Counted from the first letter of the stretch, positions 1-11,589 are shown. The stretch is DNA of 64,000 nucleotides from Pleomorphomonas sp. JP5 (GCF_023721815.1 NZ_JAMDLI010000002.1:304087-368086); one strand, 5' to 3'. Numbers and translations: made by a program. Notes: generated by a model not told the origin, from the sequence alone.

Positions 1-1586
1 CACTTGGCGAGCGCCTCCGGTCCGCGCGAGGCCAGAAGGTCGCGGGTGCCGGGTGTGATGCCGCCGGAGAAGGTTGGAACCACCGGCTTCGGCCCTTCGC
101 CCGGCTGCGGACGATTGCGGGTTTCCGGATGACCGTTGACGGAAACGTCGGCGATATAGGTCAGAAGCTTGGTCGCCCGGTCCTTGCGTTTCACCAGCTG
201 GAACAACTCCGGCGTCTCGTCGATGAAACGGGTGGTGTAGCGGTTCTGCTGGAACTTCGGATGCGAGATGATGCTCTCGAGGAAGGTCAGGTTGGTTGCG
301 ACACCGCGAATACGGAACTCGCGCAGCGCCCGCATCATGCGGTTGATCGCCTCGATCGGGGTGGGCGCCCAGGCGGTAACCTTCTCCAGCAGAGGATCGT
401 AGAAACGGGTGATCACCGCGCCGGCGTAGGCGGTGCCACCGTCGAGACGGATGCCGAAGCCGGTGGCTCCGCGATAGGCGGTGATGCGGCCATAGTCGGG
501 GATGAAGTTCTGCTCGGGATCCTCGGTGGTGACGCGGCACTGCAGCGCATGACCGTGCAGGCGAATCTCCTCCTGCTCTGGCACGCCCGATTCGGGTGTC
601 CCGATCTCGAAGCCTTCGAGGATGCGGATCTGGGCGCGCACCACATCGATGCCGGTCACCTCCTCGGTAACGGTGTGCTCGACCTGGATGCGCGGATTGA
701 CCTCGATGAAATAGAAGGCGCCGCTGTCGGCATCCATCAGAAACTCGACGGTGCCGGCGCCGTAATAGCTGGCGGCCTTGGCGATGGTGACGCCATAGCT
801 GGTGATTTCATCGCGCTGGGCATCGGTGAGGTAGGGCGCCGGCGCCCGCTCGACGACCTTCTGGTGGCGCCGCTGCACCGAGCAGTCACGTTCGAAGAGG
901 TGGACGATGTTGCCATGGGTATCACCGAGGATCTGCACCTCGACGTGGCGGGCCCGCTCCACCAGCTTCTCGAGATAGACCTCGTCCTTGCCGAAGGCTG
1001 CCATCGCCTCGCGCTTGGCGGTCACCACCTCGCGCAGCAACGTCGCCTCGTCGCGAATGACGCGCATGCCGCGACCGCCACCGCCCCACGAGGCCTTCAG
1101 CATCACCGGGTAACCGATGCGCTTGGCCTCCGCCTTGACGATTTCCATGTCGTCGGGCAGCGGATCGGTGGCTGGCATCACCGGAACGCCAGCCTCGATG
1201 GCGAGATTGCGCGCCGCCACCTTGTTGCCGAGCTGACGCATGGTTTCCGGCGACGGACCGATGAAGATGATTCCAGCGTCGCGACAGGCCTCGGCGAACT
1301 CCGGGCTTTCCGACAGGAGGCCGTAACCGGGATGAATGGCGTCGGCCTTGGACTCCTTGGCGACCCGCAAGATCTCGGGAATGCTGAGATAGGCCTCGAT
1401 CGGCCCCAACCCGGCGCCGATCTGGTAGGCCTCATCGGCCTTGAAGCGGTGCAGCGCCAGCCGATCCTCCTCGGCAAAGACGGCAACCGTCTTCAGACCG
1501 AGCTCATTGGCGGCGCGAAAAACGCGGATGGCGATTTCGGATCGATTGGCGACAAGCACCTTGGTGATCGGCACGGCAAGCTCCAT
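1..1586 (-). CDS. pyc: Pyruvate carboxylase, N-terminal part (runs off the left edge)
   Basis: Carboxylates pyruvate to oxaloacetate with ATP, bicarbonate and biotin (anaplerosis, cytoplasm). The 528 visible residues cover the whole biotin-carboxylase half. After the N-terminal KVLVANRSEIAIRVFRAANE come HPGYGLLSE, the ATP-grasp glycine loop WGGGGRGMRV, the VQRRHQKVVE segment and EVNPRIQVEHTVTEEVTG. The stretch after about residue 450 (YTTRFIDETPELF, then YIADVSVNGHPETRNRP) is the pyruvate carboxylase linker to the carboxyltransferase domain. It distinguishes this gene from acetyl-CoA or propionyl-CoA carboxylase subunits. The family is about 1150 residues, so more than half lies outside the window. 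The start is the ATG at 1586; no stronger ribosome site was found nearby. Confidence 0.95.
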   Translation of the reverse strand, partial: MELAVPITKVLVANRSEIAIRVFRAANELGLKTVAVFAEEDRLALHRFKADEAYQIGAGLGPIEAYLSIPEILRVAKESKADAIHPGYGLLSESPEFAEACRDAGIIFIGPSPETMRQLGNKVAARNLAIEAGVPVMPATDPLPDDMEIVKAEAKRIGYPVMLKASWGGGGRGMRVIRDEATLLREVVTAKREAMAAFGKDEVYLEKLVERARHVEVQILGDTHGNIVHLFERDCSVQRRHQKVVERAPAPYLTDAQRDEITSYGVTIAKAASYYGAGTVEFLMDADSGAFYFIEVNPRIQVEHTVTEEVTGIDVVRAQIRILEGFEIGTPESGVPEQEEIRLHGHALQCRVTTEDPEQNFIPDYGRITAYRGATGFGIRLDGGTAYAGAVITRFYDPLLEKVTAWAPTPIEAINRMMRALREFRIRGVATNLTFLESIISHPKFQQNRYTTRFIDETPELFQLVKRKDRATKLLTYIADVSVNGHPETRNRPQPGEGPKPVVPTFSGGITPGTRDLLASRGPEALAK

Positions 1587-1643
1587 ACGTGAAACTACGT
1601 CGGCGGCTTCCCTAGCACGGCTTGAAGGCTAATGTCATATCCC

Positions 1644-1665
1644 GACGAGGCTTTTTGGCCTCGTC
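1644..1665. terminator. Hairpin between opgH and pyc
   Basis: Perfect 8-bp inverted repeat GACGAGGC/GCCTCGTC around a six-base loop (TTTTTG). No T-run follows on either strand, so a Rho-independent terminator is doubtful. It could equally be a leader structure upstream of pyc. The rest of the 1587-1856 gap holds only the small open frame at 1790-1903. Confidence 0.25.
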
Positions 1666-1789
1666 CTTTGGGTGAAGCGAAAAAGCGTCGACCGATGGCG
1701 ACGCGATCAAACCGATTTAGATTTACGAGCTATCATGGTCACTTACGGCGCCTGGACGCATCATGTTCCAGTCGCAGGAGGAATAGGCC

Positions 1790-1903
1790 ATGCAGAACAT
1801 GCATGGCGGCTTCCTCCAGTGTGCATGGCGATGGTGGCTGATCGCCACCGCCTCGCTCAGGCGGACCGCGTCTCGCCTTGTGCTGCAAGAGCCTGACGGT
1901 TGA
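1790..1903 (+). CDS. Candidate 37-residue small protein, Trp-rich
   Basis: Short frame opening with ATG 1790, seven bases after a strong ribosome site AGGAGGA (1776-1782). It encodes a 37-residue peptide beginning MQNMHGGF, with a CAWRWWLIATAS core and an Arg-rich tail. The core could be a short amphipathic or membrane-associated segment. It runs antisense into the last 47 bases of opgH. I recognise no family. A small alphaproteobacterial DUF1127-type protein was considered, but its conserved C-terminal motif is absent. The strong ribosome site is the only real support. Confidence 0.35.
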   Translation: MQNMHGGFLQCAWRWWLIATASLRRTASRLVLQEPDG

Positions 1904-4043
1904 CCGGCTTCTGAGCCAGCGCTTCGAGAATGCGAGGCGTGGCGATCAGCGTCGCCCGCTCCTTCGTATCAAGGAAGGAAACGCCCTCCTCTATCGTCTC
2001 GGCTTCGCCAATCTTGGCCAAGGCCAGGGCCGACACCGGATCCACGCGTCCGGGCGGACGCGGCGCCATGCGGTCGACCAGCGCCAGGTGCTGCATCAGG
2101 AGATTGGAATCGGCGACAATGTCGACGAGACTCGGCGTGGCGGCCACCGCTTCGATATAGGCCGGGCGGGCCTCGTCCATGCGCCCCTGGATGCCGGGAC
2201 GAAGACGCTCCTCGGGGATGCGAAGAAGACCCAACCACTTGACGAAGCGCCCCACGGCAGTGGAGCCGGTAAGGCCGGAGATCGGCACGGCGAACACCAT
2301 GCCGAGAATGGCCGGCGACAACCAGGCAAACAGCACCCAGCTGTCGGCAATCGCCGCCCAGGCGAGAGCCAGACCCGCCAGCACGTGCCAACGGTGACGA
2401 ACGACAAGGTCACCGATCGGCAGGCCGCCGTCGTCGCGCCGCTGCGGCTTCCACCCGGCGTCGCGGTGCAACACGATCTCGGTGACCGCGCCGGTCTGGA
2501 TCAGCATCATGATCGGCGCAACCAGTGCCGACACGATCACCTCGAAAATGAACGACAGGATGAGGCCCAGGAAGCCGCCAGCTGCCTTGCGATCCCGAGA
2601 GTTGAAGAAGAATGCCAAAAGCCCGAGGACTTTCGGCAGGAACAGAACACCCATCGTCAGCGTGAACAAGGCAAGCGCTCGTTCGGCGTCGATGCGCGGC
2701 CACGACGGGAACAGCTGGAACTCGTCCTTGAAATATTCGGGCCTGATGTAATGGGCCTGCAAGGTCAGCGCCAGACCGGACAGGATCAGGAGCAGCCAGA
2801 GCGGTGAGGCAAGGTAGCTCATGATGCCCGTGAGGATATGCGAGCGCGACACCCAGTGAAGACCTCGCCCCCCGATCACCTTCAGGTGCTGCAGATTGCC
2901 CTGGCACCAGCGGCGGTCACGAATGGCCAGGTCTACAAGCGACGGCGGGCTTTCCTCGTAGGAGCCGGGAAGATCGTCGGCGATGATGACGTTCCAACCG
3001 GCGCGACGGATCAGCGCCGCCTCGACGAAATCGTGGCTCATGATGTGGCCACCGAACGGCGGCTTGCCGCTGAGCTCGGGCAGGCCGGCGGAGTTCAGGA
3101 ACGCTTCCGTGCGAATGATTGCATTATGACCCCAGAAGTTGCCTTCCTTCTGCACCCACCAGGAAAGGCCGGTTCCGACCACCGGTCCGTAGACCCGCCC
3201 GGCGAACTGTTGCAGCCGGGCCATCACCGTCGTGCCGTTGACCAGCGTCGGGATGGTCTGGATGAGACCGGCGTCCGGGTCGGCTTCCATCCGGCGCGCC
3301 AGCTCGACGATCGTCCGTCCTTCCATCAGGCTGTCGGCGTCGAGCACCAAGAGATGATCGTAGGCGCTTGCCCAACGTTTGCAGAAATCGCCGACGTTAC
3401 CGGCCTTTTTGGCTGTGTTGTTGCGCCGGCGACGGTAGTAGACGCGGGTAAAGCTGCCGATGCGCTCGCGCGCGGCCAGGAGCGCCGCTTCCTCCTGAAG
3501 CACCACCTCCGGGTCTGTGGTGTCGGCCAGCACGAACCAGTCGAAGGCATGGCTCTGACCGAGCGACTCGACGTCGCGGGCCATTGCCTCGATGGCGGCG
3601 AAGATTCGCGACGGGTCCTCGTTGTAGGTCGGCATCAGCATGGCCGTCCGCTTGCGCAGAGGCTCGTCCGACACAGGCCCCGGTTGGGCGAAGCGCCGAC
3701 CAACCAGCTTGAGGAAGCCGAACACCGCAGCCACAGACGACAGGGCGATCCAGGCGAAGGTCACGGTGAAGAGAACCAGCACCACGCGCTCGATCGGCGT
3801 GAGGTCGCCGAGCGCAAGCACCGCATACATCTCGTTGAACGCGTAGGCCAGCAAGGCCGCCGTACCGCCGATCACCGCGAAGCGCTTCAGGAACGACGAC
3901 CGGCTCTCAGGGTTTACCAGACGCCGGCGGCTCTTCCGGCTAAACCGTCGAAGATCCTGAGCCGGCATGTCCGCCGGCTTTTCCGGAGGCATGCCTGGTG
4001 CGTATCGCCCGTTGACGGCGACATCGCGAACTATGCTGTCCAT
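1857..4043 (-). CDS. opgH: Glucans biosynthesis glucosyltransferase OpgH
   Basis: Inner-membrane GT2-family glucosyltransferase that builds the beta-glucan backbone of osmoregulated periplasmic glucans from UDP-glucose. The 728-residue protein has two early membrane segments (about 53-75 and 85-112) and a cytoplasmic catalytic domain. Visible catalytic features are MLMPTYNED (135-143), the DAD metal-binding motif (235-237) and the RRWCQGN acceptor/processivity motif (377-383). Several C-terminal membrane spans follow. It overlaps the upstream opgG by 13 bases, the standard opgGH operon arrangement. The N-terminus is shorter than in Escherichia coli OpgH (about 850 residues), as is usual for alphaproteobacterial forms. 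Confidence 0.95.
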   Translation of the reverse strand: MDSIVRDVAVNGRYAPGMPPEKPADMPAQDLRRFSRKSRRRLVNPESRSSFLKRFAVIGGTAALLAYAFNEMYAVLALGDLTPIERVVLVLFTVTFAWIALSSVAAVFGFLKLVGRRFAQPGPVSDEPLRKRTAMLMPTYNEDPSRIFAAIEAMARDVESLGQSHAFDWFVLADTTDPEVVLQEEAALLAARERIGSFTRVYYRRRRNNTAKKAGNVGDFCKRWASAYDHLLVLDADSLMEGRTIVELARRMEADPDAGLIQTIPTLVNGTTVMARLQQFAGRVYGPVVGTGLSWWVQKEGNFWGHNAIIRTEAFLNSAGLPELSGKPPFGGHIMSHDFVEAALIRRAGWNVIIADDLPGSYEESPPSLVDLAIRDRRWCQGNLQHLKVIGGRGLHWVSRSHILTGIMSYLASPLWLLLILSGLALTLQAHYIRPEYFKDEFQLFPSWPRIDAERALALFTLTMGVLFLPKVLGLLAFFFNSRDRKAAGGFLGLILSFIFEVIVSALVAPIMMLIQTGAVTEIVLHRDAGWKPQRRDDGGLPIGDLVVRHRWHVLAGLALAWAAIADSWVLFAWLSPAILGMVFAVPISGLTGSTAVGRFVKWLGLLRIPEERLRPGIQGRMDEARPAYIEAVAATPSLVDIVADSNLLMQHLALVDRMAPRPPGRVDPVSALALAKIGEAETIEEGVSFLDTKERATLIATPRILEALAQKPVNRQALAAQGETRSA

Positions 4044-5590
4044 CTGAACGCCCAGGTCTCGGCCGTCTGCCCGCCATCGAAGGCAAGCGTCGCGGTCAGC
4101 TCGATCAGCGTCTCGTTCTGCGGATCCAGTTCGAAGCTGAGCCGCACCCCACCGGTTTCGGAGTTGTTGACGACGACGATGTTCTTCACCGTGCCCTTGG
4201 AAGCCTGGACCGACGCCTTGGCGGCGCCGAGCTTGGCCGGATCGACGCCTTCGAAGAAGCCGTAGTCGATGACGAACAGCCGAACCGGCGTCGGACCGCC
4301 GACACCCGCCCTGCCCGACCGTGTCGCGGTGACGTAGGCCGCACCAGAGCCCAGGGCGGGGTCGCCGCCCCAGAACAGGCGATAAGCGAAGAAGAACTCG
4401 GTACCGGCCGGGATCTTGTCCTGCGGCGCCCAGTAGGCGACGATGTTGTCATGGATCTCCGAGTTGGTCGGGATCTCGACCAAGGTCACTGCGCCGGCGC
4501 CCCAGTCGCCCACCGGCTCGATCCAGAGTGACGGTCGCTTCTGGTAGGCAGCCTCGAGATCCTGGTAGGAGTCGAAGTTGCGATCGCGCTGGATAAGCCC
4601 GAACCCGCGCGGACTGCGATCCTGGAAGGCCGAGATCTGCAGTTCCTTGGGATTGGCGAGCGGACGCCACCAACGATCGCCACGGCCGGTCACCATGAGC
4701 AAGCCGTCGGAATCATGTACTTCCGGCCGGAAGTCGTCGATGTCGGTACGGCCGTTGGCCGAGAAGAAGAACATCGACGTTCCCGGAGCAAGACCGACCT
4801 TGCTGAGATCGGCGCGCGGAAACAGCTGAGCCTCGACGTCGATGGTTGTCGGCAGGCCAGGGCGAATGGTGAACCGATAGGCGCCCGATACGGAAGGACT
4901 GTCGAGCAGAGCGTTGACGACACAGGTGTCCGAGCCGGCCGTCGGCGTCTCCACCCAGAAGGCGCGGAACAAGGGGAACTCCTCGCCCTCCGGATCGGCG
5001 GTCTTGAGAGCAAGACCGCGCGCCGACAGGCCGTAGACCTCATCCTTGCCCAGCGAGCGGAAATAGCTGGCGCCTTGGAAGACCAGCACCTCGTCGAACA
5101 CGTCGGGCTTGTTGAGCGGCGAGTGCAGGCGGAAACCCGAGAAACCGATATCCTCCGATGGAATCGGCTGCGGCACCAAGGGTCCATAGTTGAACAGGTT
5201 GGGATCGTAGGGAACGTGAGTCGCCTGACCATTCTCGACGAGCGCTATCTCGACCGGCTCCTTGAAGTAGGAGCCGCGATGGAAAAGCTGCATCTGGTAG
5301 GGCAAGCCCTTGTCGGCCCAGATGGCCGTTTCCGGACGGAATCGGATATCGCGATACTGGTCGTAGGTGAGGTTCTCGAGGATCGGCGGCAGACTGGTGT
5401 CCGGTGCTTCGTAAGGCTTCTTGGAGAGAGCACGCGCAATCTCGGCCACGGTCGATCGGGTGAACGGTCCGGTCACGGCAAACTGATGTTGCAGCGTTGC
5501 CGCCCGCGCCGCAGCCGGAACCCCGGTCGCAACCACGACGGCACCCACCGCCGTCAGCGCCCGGGCAAGAAAATCGCGGCGATCGATCAT
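4031..5590 (-). CDS. opgG: Periplasmic glucan biosynthesis protein OpgG/OpgD type, Tat-exported
   Basis: Periplasmic beta-sandwich protein of the MdoG family, needed for release and branching of osmoregulated periplasmic glucans made by OpgH. From ATG 5590 the protein is 519 residues and opens with [12 protein letters not shown], a twin-arginine motif, then a hydrophobic stretch and an Ala-rich cleavage region. This suggests folded export by the Tat pathway, as known for E. coli OpgD rather than OpgG. An ATG 42 bases upstream (5632) is in frame but has no ribosome site and would bury the signal peptide. Family landmarks include YDQYRDIRF and the [13 protein letters not shown] segment. It precedes opgH with a 13-base overlap. 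Confidence 0.9.
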   Translation of the reverse strand: MIDRRDFLARALTAVGAVVVATGVPAAARAATLQHQFAVTGPFTRSTVAEIARALSKKPYEAPDTSLPPILENLTYDQYRDIRFRPETAIWADKGLPYQMQLFHRGSYFKEPVEIALVENGQATHVPYDPNLFNYGPLVPQPIPSEDIGFSGFRLHSPLNKPDVFDEVLVFQGASYFRSLGKDEVYGLSARGLALKTADPEGEEFPLFRAFWVETPTAGSDTCVVNALLDSPSVSGAYRFTIRPGLPTTIDVEAQLFPRADLSKVGLAPGTSMFFFSANGRTDIDDFRPEVHDSDGLLMVTGRGDRWWRPLANPKELQISAFQDRSPRGFGLIQRDRNFDSYQDLEAAYQKRPSLWIEPVGDWGAGAVTLVEIPTNSEIHDNIVAYWAPQDKIPAGTEFFFAYRLFWGGDPALGSGAAYVTATRSGRAGVGGPTPVRLFVIDYGFFEGVDPAKLGAAKASVQASKGTVKNIVVVNNSETGGVRLSFELDPQNETLIELTATLAFDGGQTAETWAFRWTA

Positions 5591-5809
5591 GGGATTCCCG
5601 TCAGAAAGGTCCACAGCGGCTCCACTCGTCATTCACTATGGGCGTGGGAACAGGGACGAAACACAAGGTTCCCGTCACGCCGTGAAGCGCGCGGCGCCAG
5701 CTCGTCCGATGCCCCGAAAATGCCCTGTTACCCGTTGGTTTCCAACATGTCATGTGGATACCAGACCGGCACGTTGGTGCATAGAACCATACGCCGCCGA
5801 CCATCGAAA

Positions 5810-6601
5810 TTATACATCCTCGCCCGCATGCCCGCCATGACCGGACGCGGTCTCAATGAGCTCCACTTCGGCCTCCGCGCAGAGGCGCCGAACACCCTCC
5901 CGAGGGCAGCGATCGGTCACGAACACATCCACCTGATCGACCGAGCCGATCCTGACAGGCGCCGTCCGCTCGAACTTGGTCTCGTCGGCCACCAGGATCA
6001 CCCGGCGGGCATTGGCGATGATTGCCTGAGCCACCTTCACCTCGCGGAAGTCGTAATCGAACAGCGCCCCATCCTCGTCGATGGCCGACGTGCCGATGAT
6101 GGCGAAATCCACCTTGAACTGGCGGATGAAATCCACGGCCGCCTCGCCGACGATGCCGCCGTCGGAGTGGCGTACCTGACCGCCGGCGATCACGACCTCG
6201 ATGCCCGAATAGGCGCGCATCAGGTTAGCCACATTGATGTTGTTGGTGATCACCATCAGGCCGGAATGCTGCAGCAAGGCCTGCGCCACCGCTTCGGTGG
6301 TGGTGCCGATGTTGATGAACAGCGACGCATCGTTGGGCACGAGCTCGGCGGCGGCCTCACCGATCGCCCGCTTCTCGACGGCGGAAATCTGTCGCCGCGC
6401 CTCATAGCCGACATTCTTCACCGTCGATGCGAGCACCGCTCCGCCATGCACGCGAGCCAGCAGCCGGCGGTCACAAAGCTCGTTGAGGTCCTTGCGGATG
6501 GTTTGCGGCGACACCTCGAAGCGCGTCGCGAGGTCGTCGACCAGCACACGGCCGACCTCGCGGGCAAGATCCAGGATGGCATGTTGGCGGTCGATCAGCA
6601 T
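5810..6601 (-). CDS. DeoR-family transcriptional regulator (GlpR-like)
   Basis: A 263-residue sugar-responsive repressor type. Residues 1-57 form the DeoR winged helix, with recognition helix SPQTIRKDLNEL, followed by LLARVHGGA. The C-terminal half is the sugar-phosphate-sensing domain (DeoRC). It has NIGTTTEAVAQAL, the GGQVRHSDGGIVGE phosphate-binding region and VADETKFERTAPVRI. GlpR relatives respond to glycerol-3-phosphate. The effector here is unknown, because no catabolic operon lies beside it: neighbours are opgG and the deformylase-like gene. It may act at a distance, for example on the sugar genes at 25-36 kb, but no shared operator was found. Confidence 0.9.
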   Translation of the reverse strand: MLIDRQHAILDLAREVGRVLVDDLATRFEVSPQTIRKDLNELCDRRLLARVHGGAVLASTVKNVGYEARRQISAVEKRAIGEAAAELVPNDASLFINIGTTTEAVAQALLQHSGLMVITNNINVANLMRAYSGIEVVIAGGQVRHSDGGIVGEAAVDFIRQFKVDFAIIGTSAIDEDGALFDYDFREVKVAQAIIANARRVILVADETKFERTAPVRIGSVDQVDVFVTDRCPREGVRRLCAEAEVELIETASGHGGHAGEDV

Positions 6602-6656
6602 AACTCTCTCGGGGCAGACGGTTCGCGCGCGCAGTCTAGCGACGAATGCGGGAAAC

Positions 6657-7181
6657 TCACGGCGACAAAAAGGCAGATGGCGAGGTTCGACCGCCGAGCT
6701 TCCGAAAACGCTTGAGTAGTCGCTCTCTTTTCAGGCGAGACAATCGGTCTATCCAGAATATGCCGTCGAGCTGATCGATCTCATGCTGCAGCACGGCGGC
6801 GTGGAAGCCCTCCGCCTCTTCGATACCCTGGCGACCATCGAGGTCGGAGTAGACGACACGCACGCACCGTGGCCTCTCGATTTCGGCACTGACGCCGGGC
6901 ATGGCGACCGAGCCTTCCTCGTTGGCCATCGTTTCGACGGAAGCCCAATCGATCAGCGGGTTGACATAAACGCGAACGCCCGCCCCGCCCGAAGGCCGCA
7001 CGGCGATGACCCGCCGAAGAACGCCGATATGCGGCGCGGCCAGACCAATGGCCGGCGCAGCCTCGACGGCAGCAACGAGATCGCCGGCAAGCTCCGCGAG
7101 CCCATCATCAAAGACCTCCACCGGATCGGCAACCGACCGCAGCCGCGCATCGGGGTAAGTCAAAAGCGTCGACGGCTTCAT
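6657..7181 (-). CDS. Peptide deformylase-like protein with altered active site
   Basis: A 174-residue protein with the peptide deformylase fold signature. Deformylases remove the N-formyl group from nascent proteins using a metal held by one Cys and two His. Motif 1 is AIGLAAPHIG (44-53; family GxGLAAPQ). Motif 2 reads EGSVA (89-93) where active enzymes have EGCLS, so the Cys ligand is Ser91. Motif 3 is QHEIDQ (132-137) where the family has QHExDH, so the second His ligand is Gln137. Only His133 and Glu134 remain. It is therefore probably inactive as a classical deformylase or has a different role. A normal def gene must exist elsewhere. The ATG start at 7181 gives the expected family N-terminus. 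Confidence 0.8.
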   Translation of the reverse strand: MKPSTLLTYPDARLRSVADPVEVFDDGLAELAGDLVAAVEAAPAIGLAAPHIGVLRRVIAVRPSGGAGVRVYVNPLIDWASVETMANEEGSVAMPGVSAEIERPRCVRVVYSDLDGRQGIEEAEGFHAAVLQHEIDQLDGIFWIDRLSRLKRERLLKRFRKLGGRTSPSAFLSP

Positions 7182-7494
7182 GGCTTGAAATCTCTAGTCA
7201 GCGTCAACAAAGCCTTACCACCACTAAGGAGAGAGAATTCATACGTTGTAGTATTTAGGCCGGACGAGTTGTTCACACTTCCTAACGCCCGTTCACCGCA
7301 AAAAGCCCGGAGACCCGCCGTTTCCAAAAAATTACTGTAAACCCGGCTCCGATACGGTGAATGAAGCGTAAATATGGGCACGGAGCAGGTTAACGAAAGC
7401 CTGCCGAAAAGGAAAAAATTGCGATTCATCTCGGAACCGGGCCTTCAACCGGCCCTGATAGAAAGCAGGCAATCGCGTTCCGGAGTCCTGCAAT
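7182..7494. other. Intergenic stretch without a supported gene
   Basis: 313 bases between the divergent deformylase-like gene and the secreted-protein gene. It presumably holds both promoters. No convincing sigma-70 pair, operator palindrome or RNA gene was recognised. Open frames here lack ribosome sites and protein-like composition. Confidence 0.4.
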
Positions 7495-7818
7495 ATGAAA
7501 CGCTTTCTTGTCGCCGCGGCTTTTGCCTCCCTCCTCGTCGCCGCCTCCTCCACCGGCGCTTCCGCCTTCAGCATGAACGTTCCGAAGTCTGTCGTGATGG
7601 CCGCCATGTCAGCGCCGACCGTCAGCTCCGCCGAGCGGACCCTCGTGTTCCCGCCGCTCACCTTCTTGTCCGCCGCCGGAGACTACGCCTCCCGAGTCCG
7701 TTCGGAAGTGATCGACGTTTTCGCGCCCGGCATCATCAGTGGCATCGGCGCCGCCTACTCCCGCGCACTCAGCGTTTCGGCTCCGACTTCGGCAGTGCCG
7801 GATCTCGTCGCGATCTGA
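7495..7818 (+). CDS. Small secreted protein of unknown function
   Basis: A 107-residue protein with a clear Sec signal peptide. It starts MKRFLVAAAFASLLVAA and probable cleavage follows the ASA at about residues 22-24. The mature part is small, rich in Ser, Ala and Val, has no Cys, and shows no motif I recognise. A GGAG ribosome site sits about nine bases before the ATG. It stands alone, with 246 bases before the next gene. Likely a periplasmic or surface protein; no function can be assigned. Confidence 0.65.
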   Translation: MKRFLVAAAFASLLVAASSTGASAFSMNVPKSVVMAAMSAPTVSSAERTLVFPPLTFLSAAGDYASRVRSEVIDVFAPGIISGIGAAYSRALSVSAPTSAVPDLVAI

Positions 7819-8064
7819 CGCTCCGGTCTGGCCGTCGTAACGCGGACGACCAGAGACGATGCCCTCAGTTACTCCGGTTGCCAAATGGCCTCGACGGCAC
7901 CTCCGTCGGGGCCATTTTCACGGCCCCTGCTTTCGTGGTCGGAGAGTTGGGCTGCCCTGCAACGATCGCAAGCTCCCCCGTGCAAGCTTTCGATCGAACG
8001 GTTCCATCCGGCCGGGAAATGCTCTAGGGTCAGCCTCATTCCATCGTCGCGTTCGAGGCGAACC

Positions 8065-8349
8065 ATGCATTATGTCGTCAGTTGCACCGACAAGATCGGG
8101 CATCTACCCGTCCGTCAGGCCAACCGTGCCGCTCATCTCGAATATGTCAAGGCCAACGCCGATACCATTCTGGTCGGAGGACCCTACCTCGATCACGAAG
8201 GCAACATGATCGGCTCCCTTCTGATCACCGAGGCCGTTGATCTCAAGACGTTGCAGACGGTGCTGTCGGAGGATCCCTATGCACGGGCCGGCCTGTTCGA
8301 GAGCGTCGACATCAAGCCGTGGAAATGGGTGATCGGCGCGCCGGGCTGA
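8065..8349 (+). CDS. YciI family protein
   Basis: A 94-residue ferredoxin-like-fold protein of the YciI/YCII family. The start MHYVVSCTDK, the RAAHLEYVK helix with its conserved His, VGGPYLDHEG and the DPYARAGLF segment are the family landmarks. Biochemical roles for most members are unknown; some are dehydrochlorinases or act on small aromatic substrates. The chosen ATG gives the normal family length. It lies 31 bases upstream of the EVE-domain gene, so the two are probably co-transcribed. YciI and EVE genes are often neighbours in alphaproteobacteria. Confidence 0.85.
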   Translation: MHYVVSCTDKIGHLPVRQANRAAHLEYVKANADTILVGGPYLDHEGNMIGSLLITEAVDLKTLQTVLSEDPYARAGLFESVDIKPWKWVIGAPG

Positions 8350-8380
8350 GTTCGTAAAGACGCAGCGGCAGGGAGCGCCC

Positions 8381-8794
8381 ATGGCCCACTGGCTATTCAA
8401 ATCCGAACCTTTCAAGTTCTCCTTCGCCGCTCTCAAGGCAAAGGGTCCAGCCGGCACCGAATGGGACGGCGTGCGCAACTACCTTGCCCGCAACAACATG
8501 CGGGCGATGCAGTTGGGCGACCAGGGCTTCTTCTACCACTCCAATGAGGGCCTCGCCGTCGTCGGCATCTGCGAGGTGATTGCGCTTTCTCATCCCGACA
8601 GCACGACCGACGATCCCCGTTGGGACTGTGTCGACGTACGGGCGGTTCGAGATCTCAAGCGCCCCGTCACGCTCGCCGAGATCAAGGCGGAGCCGTCGCT
8701 TTCCAAGATGAGCCTCGTCACCTCGATGCGCCTTTCGGTCCAGCCGGTCACGGACGACGAATGGGAGACCGTTCTCGCCATGGCTGAGAATTGA
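8381..8794 (+). CDS. EVE domain-containing protein
   Basis: A 137-residue single-domain EVE protein, a PUA-like fold that in other contexts binds modified bases in DNA or RNA. Characteristic positions are the N-terminal MAHWLFKSEP, WDGVRNYLARNNMRAM, the GFFYHSNEG turn and VDVRAVRDL. The bacterial stand-alone type has no proven substrate. It follows the YciI gene and overlaps the methyltransferase start by three bases, giving a three-gene unit (YciI, EVE, methyltransferase). The ribosome site is GGGAG, nine bases before the ATG. Confidence 0.9.
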   Translation: MAHWLFKSEPFKFSFAALKAKGPAGTEWDGVRNYLARNNMRAMQLGDQGFFYHSNEGLAVVGICEVIALSHPDSTTDDPRWDCVDVRAVRDLKRPVTLAEIKAEPSLSKMSLVTSMRLSVQPVTDDEWETVLAMAEN

Positions 8795-9462
8795 GCGAAC
8801 TTTCCCGCGAGCACGCGTTCGTTCTGCGGGAAACGCGGCCGCAAGCGCTGCCGTTTGTTCCGGAACTGCGGTTGCGGCTCGCCGATGAGGCGATAAGCCT
8901 CTGGCAGGCGACCGAGGCTGATCTCGGCCGCATGGGATTGCCCCCACCCTTCTGGGCCTTTGCCTGGGCCGGTGGTCAGGCACTGGCCCGTCATCTGCTC
9001 GATCATCGGGAAATCGTGCGCGACAAGCGCGTACTGGATTTCGCTTCCGGCTCCGGCATCGTCGCCATCGCCGCCTGCCTTGCCGGCGCGTGCAAGGTGG
9101 TTGCCGCCGACATCGACCCCTATGCTCGCGCCGCCATCCGGGTCAACGCCGCAGACAACGGCGTCGAGGTGGAGACGCCGGAGATCGACTATCTCGACCG
9201 GGGCGCCGACGACTTCGATGTTGTTCTGGCCGGAGACGTTTTCTACGAGAGACCGATGGCTGCCCGCGTCGAACCGTTCCTGCGTGCCGCGCAAAACGCG
9301 GGCCTGGCAGTTCTGTTCGGCGATCCAGGGCGAGCCTACCTGCCCACAATGGGTGTCGCCCCCCTGGCCACCTACGACGTGCCGGTTTCTCGCGCCATCG
9401 AGGACCGCGACATCCGGACGACGCGCGTCTGGCGCTTCACCTGGCCCGGATCCACCAACTAG
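8791..9462 (+). CDS. Class I SAM-dependent methyltransferase (ETF-beta lysine methyltransferase-like)
   Basis: A 223-residue Rossmann methyltransferase. Motif I is VLDFASGSGIVAIAA (about 82-96), followed by VVAADIDPYA. The catalytic-loop region is VVLAGDVFYE. This pattern, together with WAFAWAGGQALARHLLDH, matches the family that includes mitochondrial ETFBKMT and its alphaproteobacterial relatives, which trimethylate lysines of electron-transfer flavoprotein beta. The substrate is inferred from family resemblance only. The first codon appears to be TTG at 8791, overlapping the EVE stop; no better ATG lies before motif I. Confidence 0.8.
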   Translation: MSELSREHAFVLRETRPQALPFVPELRLRLADEAISLWQATEADLGRMGLPPPFWAFAWAGGQALARHLLDHREIVRDKRVLDFASGSGIVAIAACLAGACKVVAADIDPYARAAIRVNAADNGVEVETPEIDYLDRGADDFDVVLAGDVFYERPMAARVEPFLRAAQNAGLAVLFGDPGRAYLPTMGVAPLATYDVPVSRAIEDRDIRTTRVWRFTWPGSTN

Positions 9463-9637
9463 TGGAGCGAATTTGACATTTGCTCTGAGGCTTGTGTCAC
9501 GCTGACGCAAATGTCTCGGTCGAACCACTAAGCGTTGCCGATTAGCCGGGCGGCTAATGGATTTACGTGTTTTGACGGATCATACTGGAATCGATGGGCG
9601 TGTGGCCGAGGAGGGCCTGACGCGAGGAGGATTTCAT

Positions 9638-11581
<1,944 letters not shown>

Positions 11582-11589
11582 CGCGCAAA

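Noticed and set aside
129..1592. 487-codon plus-strand open frame over pyc
   Set aside because: Composition is the mirror of the pyc reading frame, with no ribosome site and no protein-like motifs; the minus strand encodes an unmistakable biotin carboxylase.
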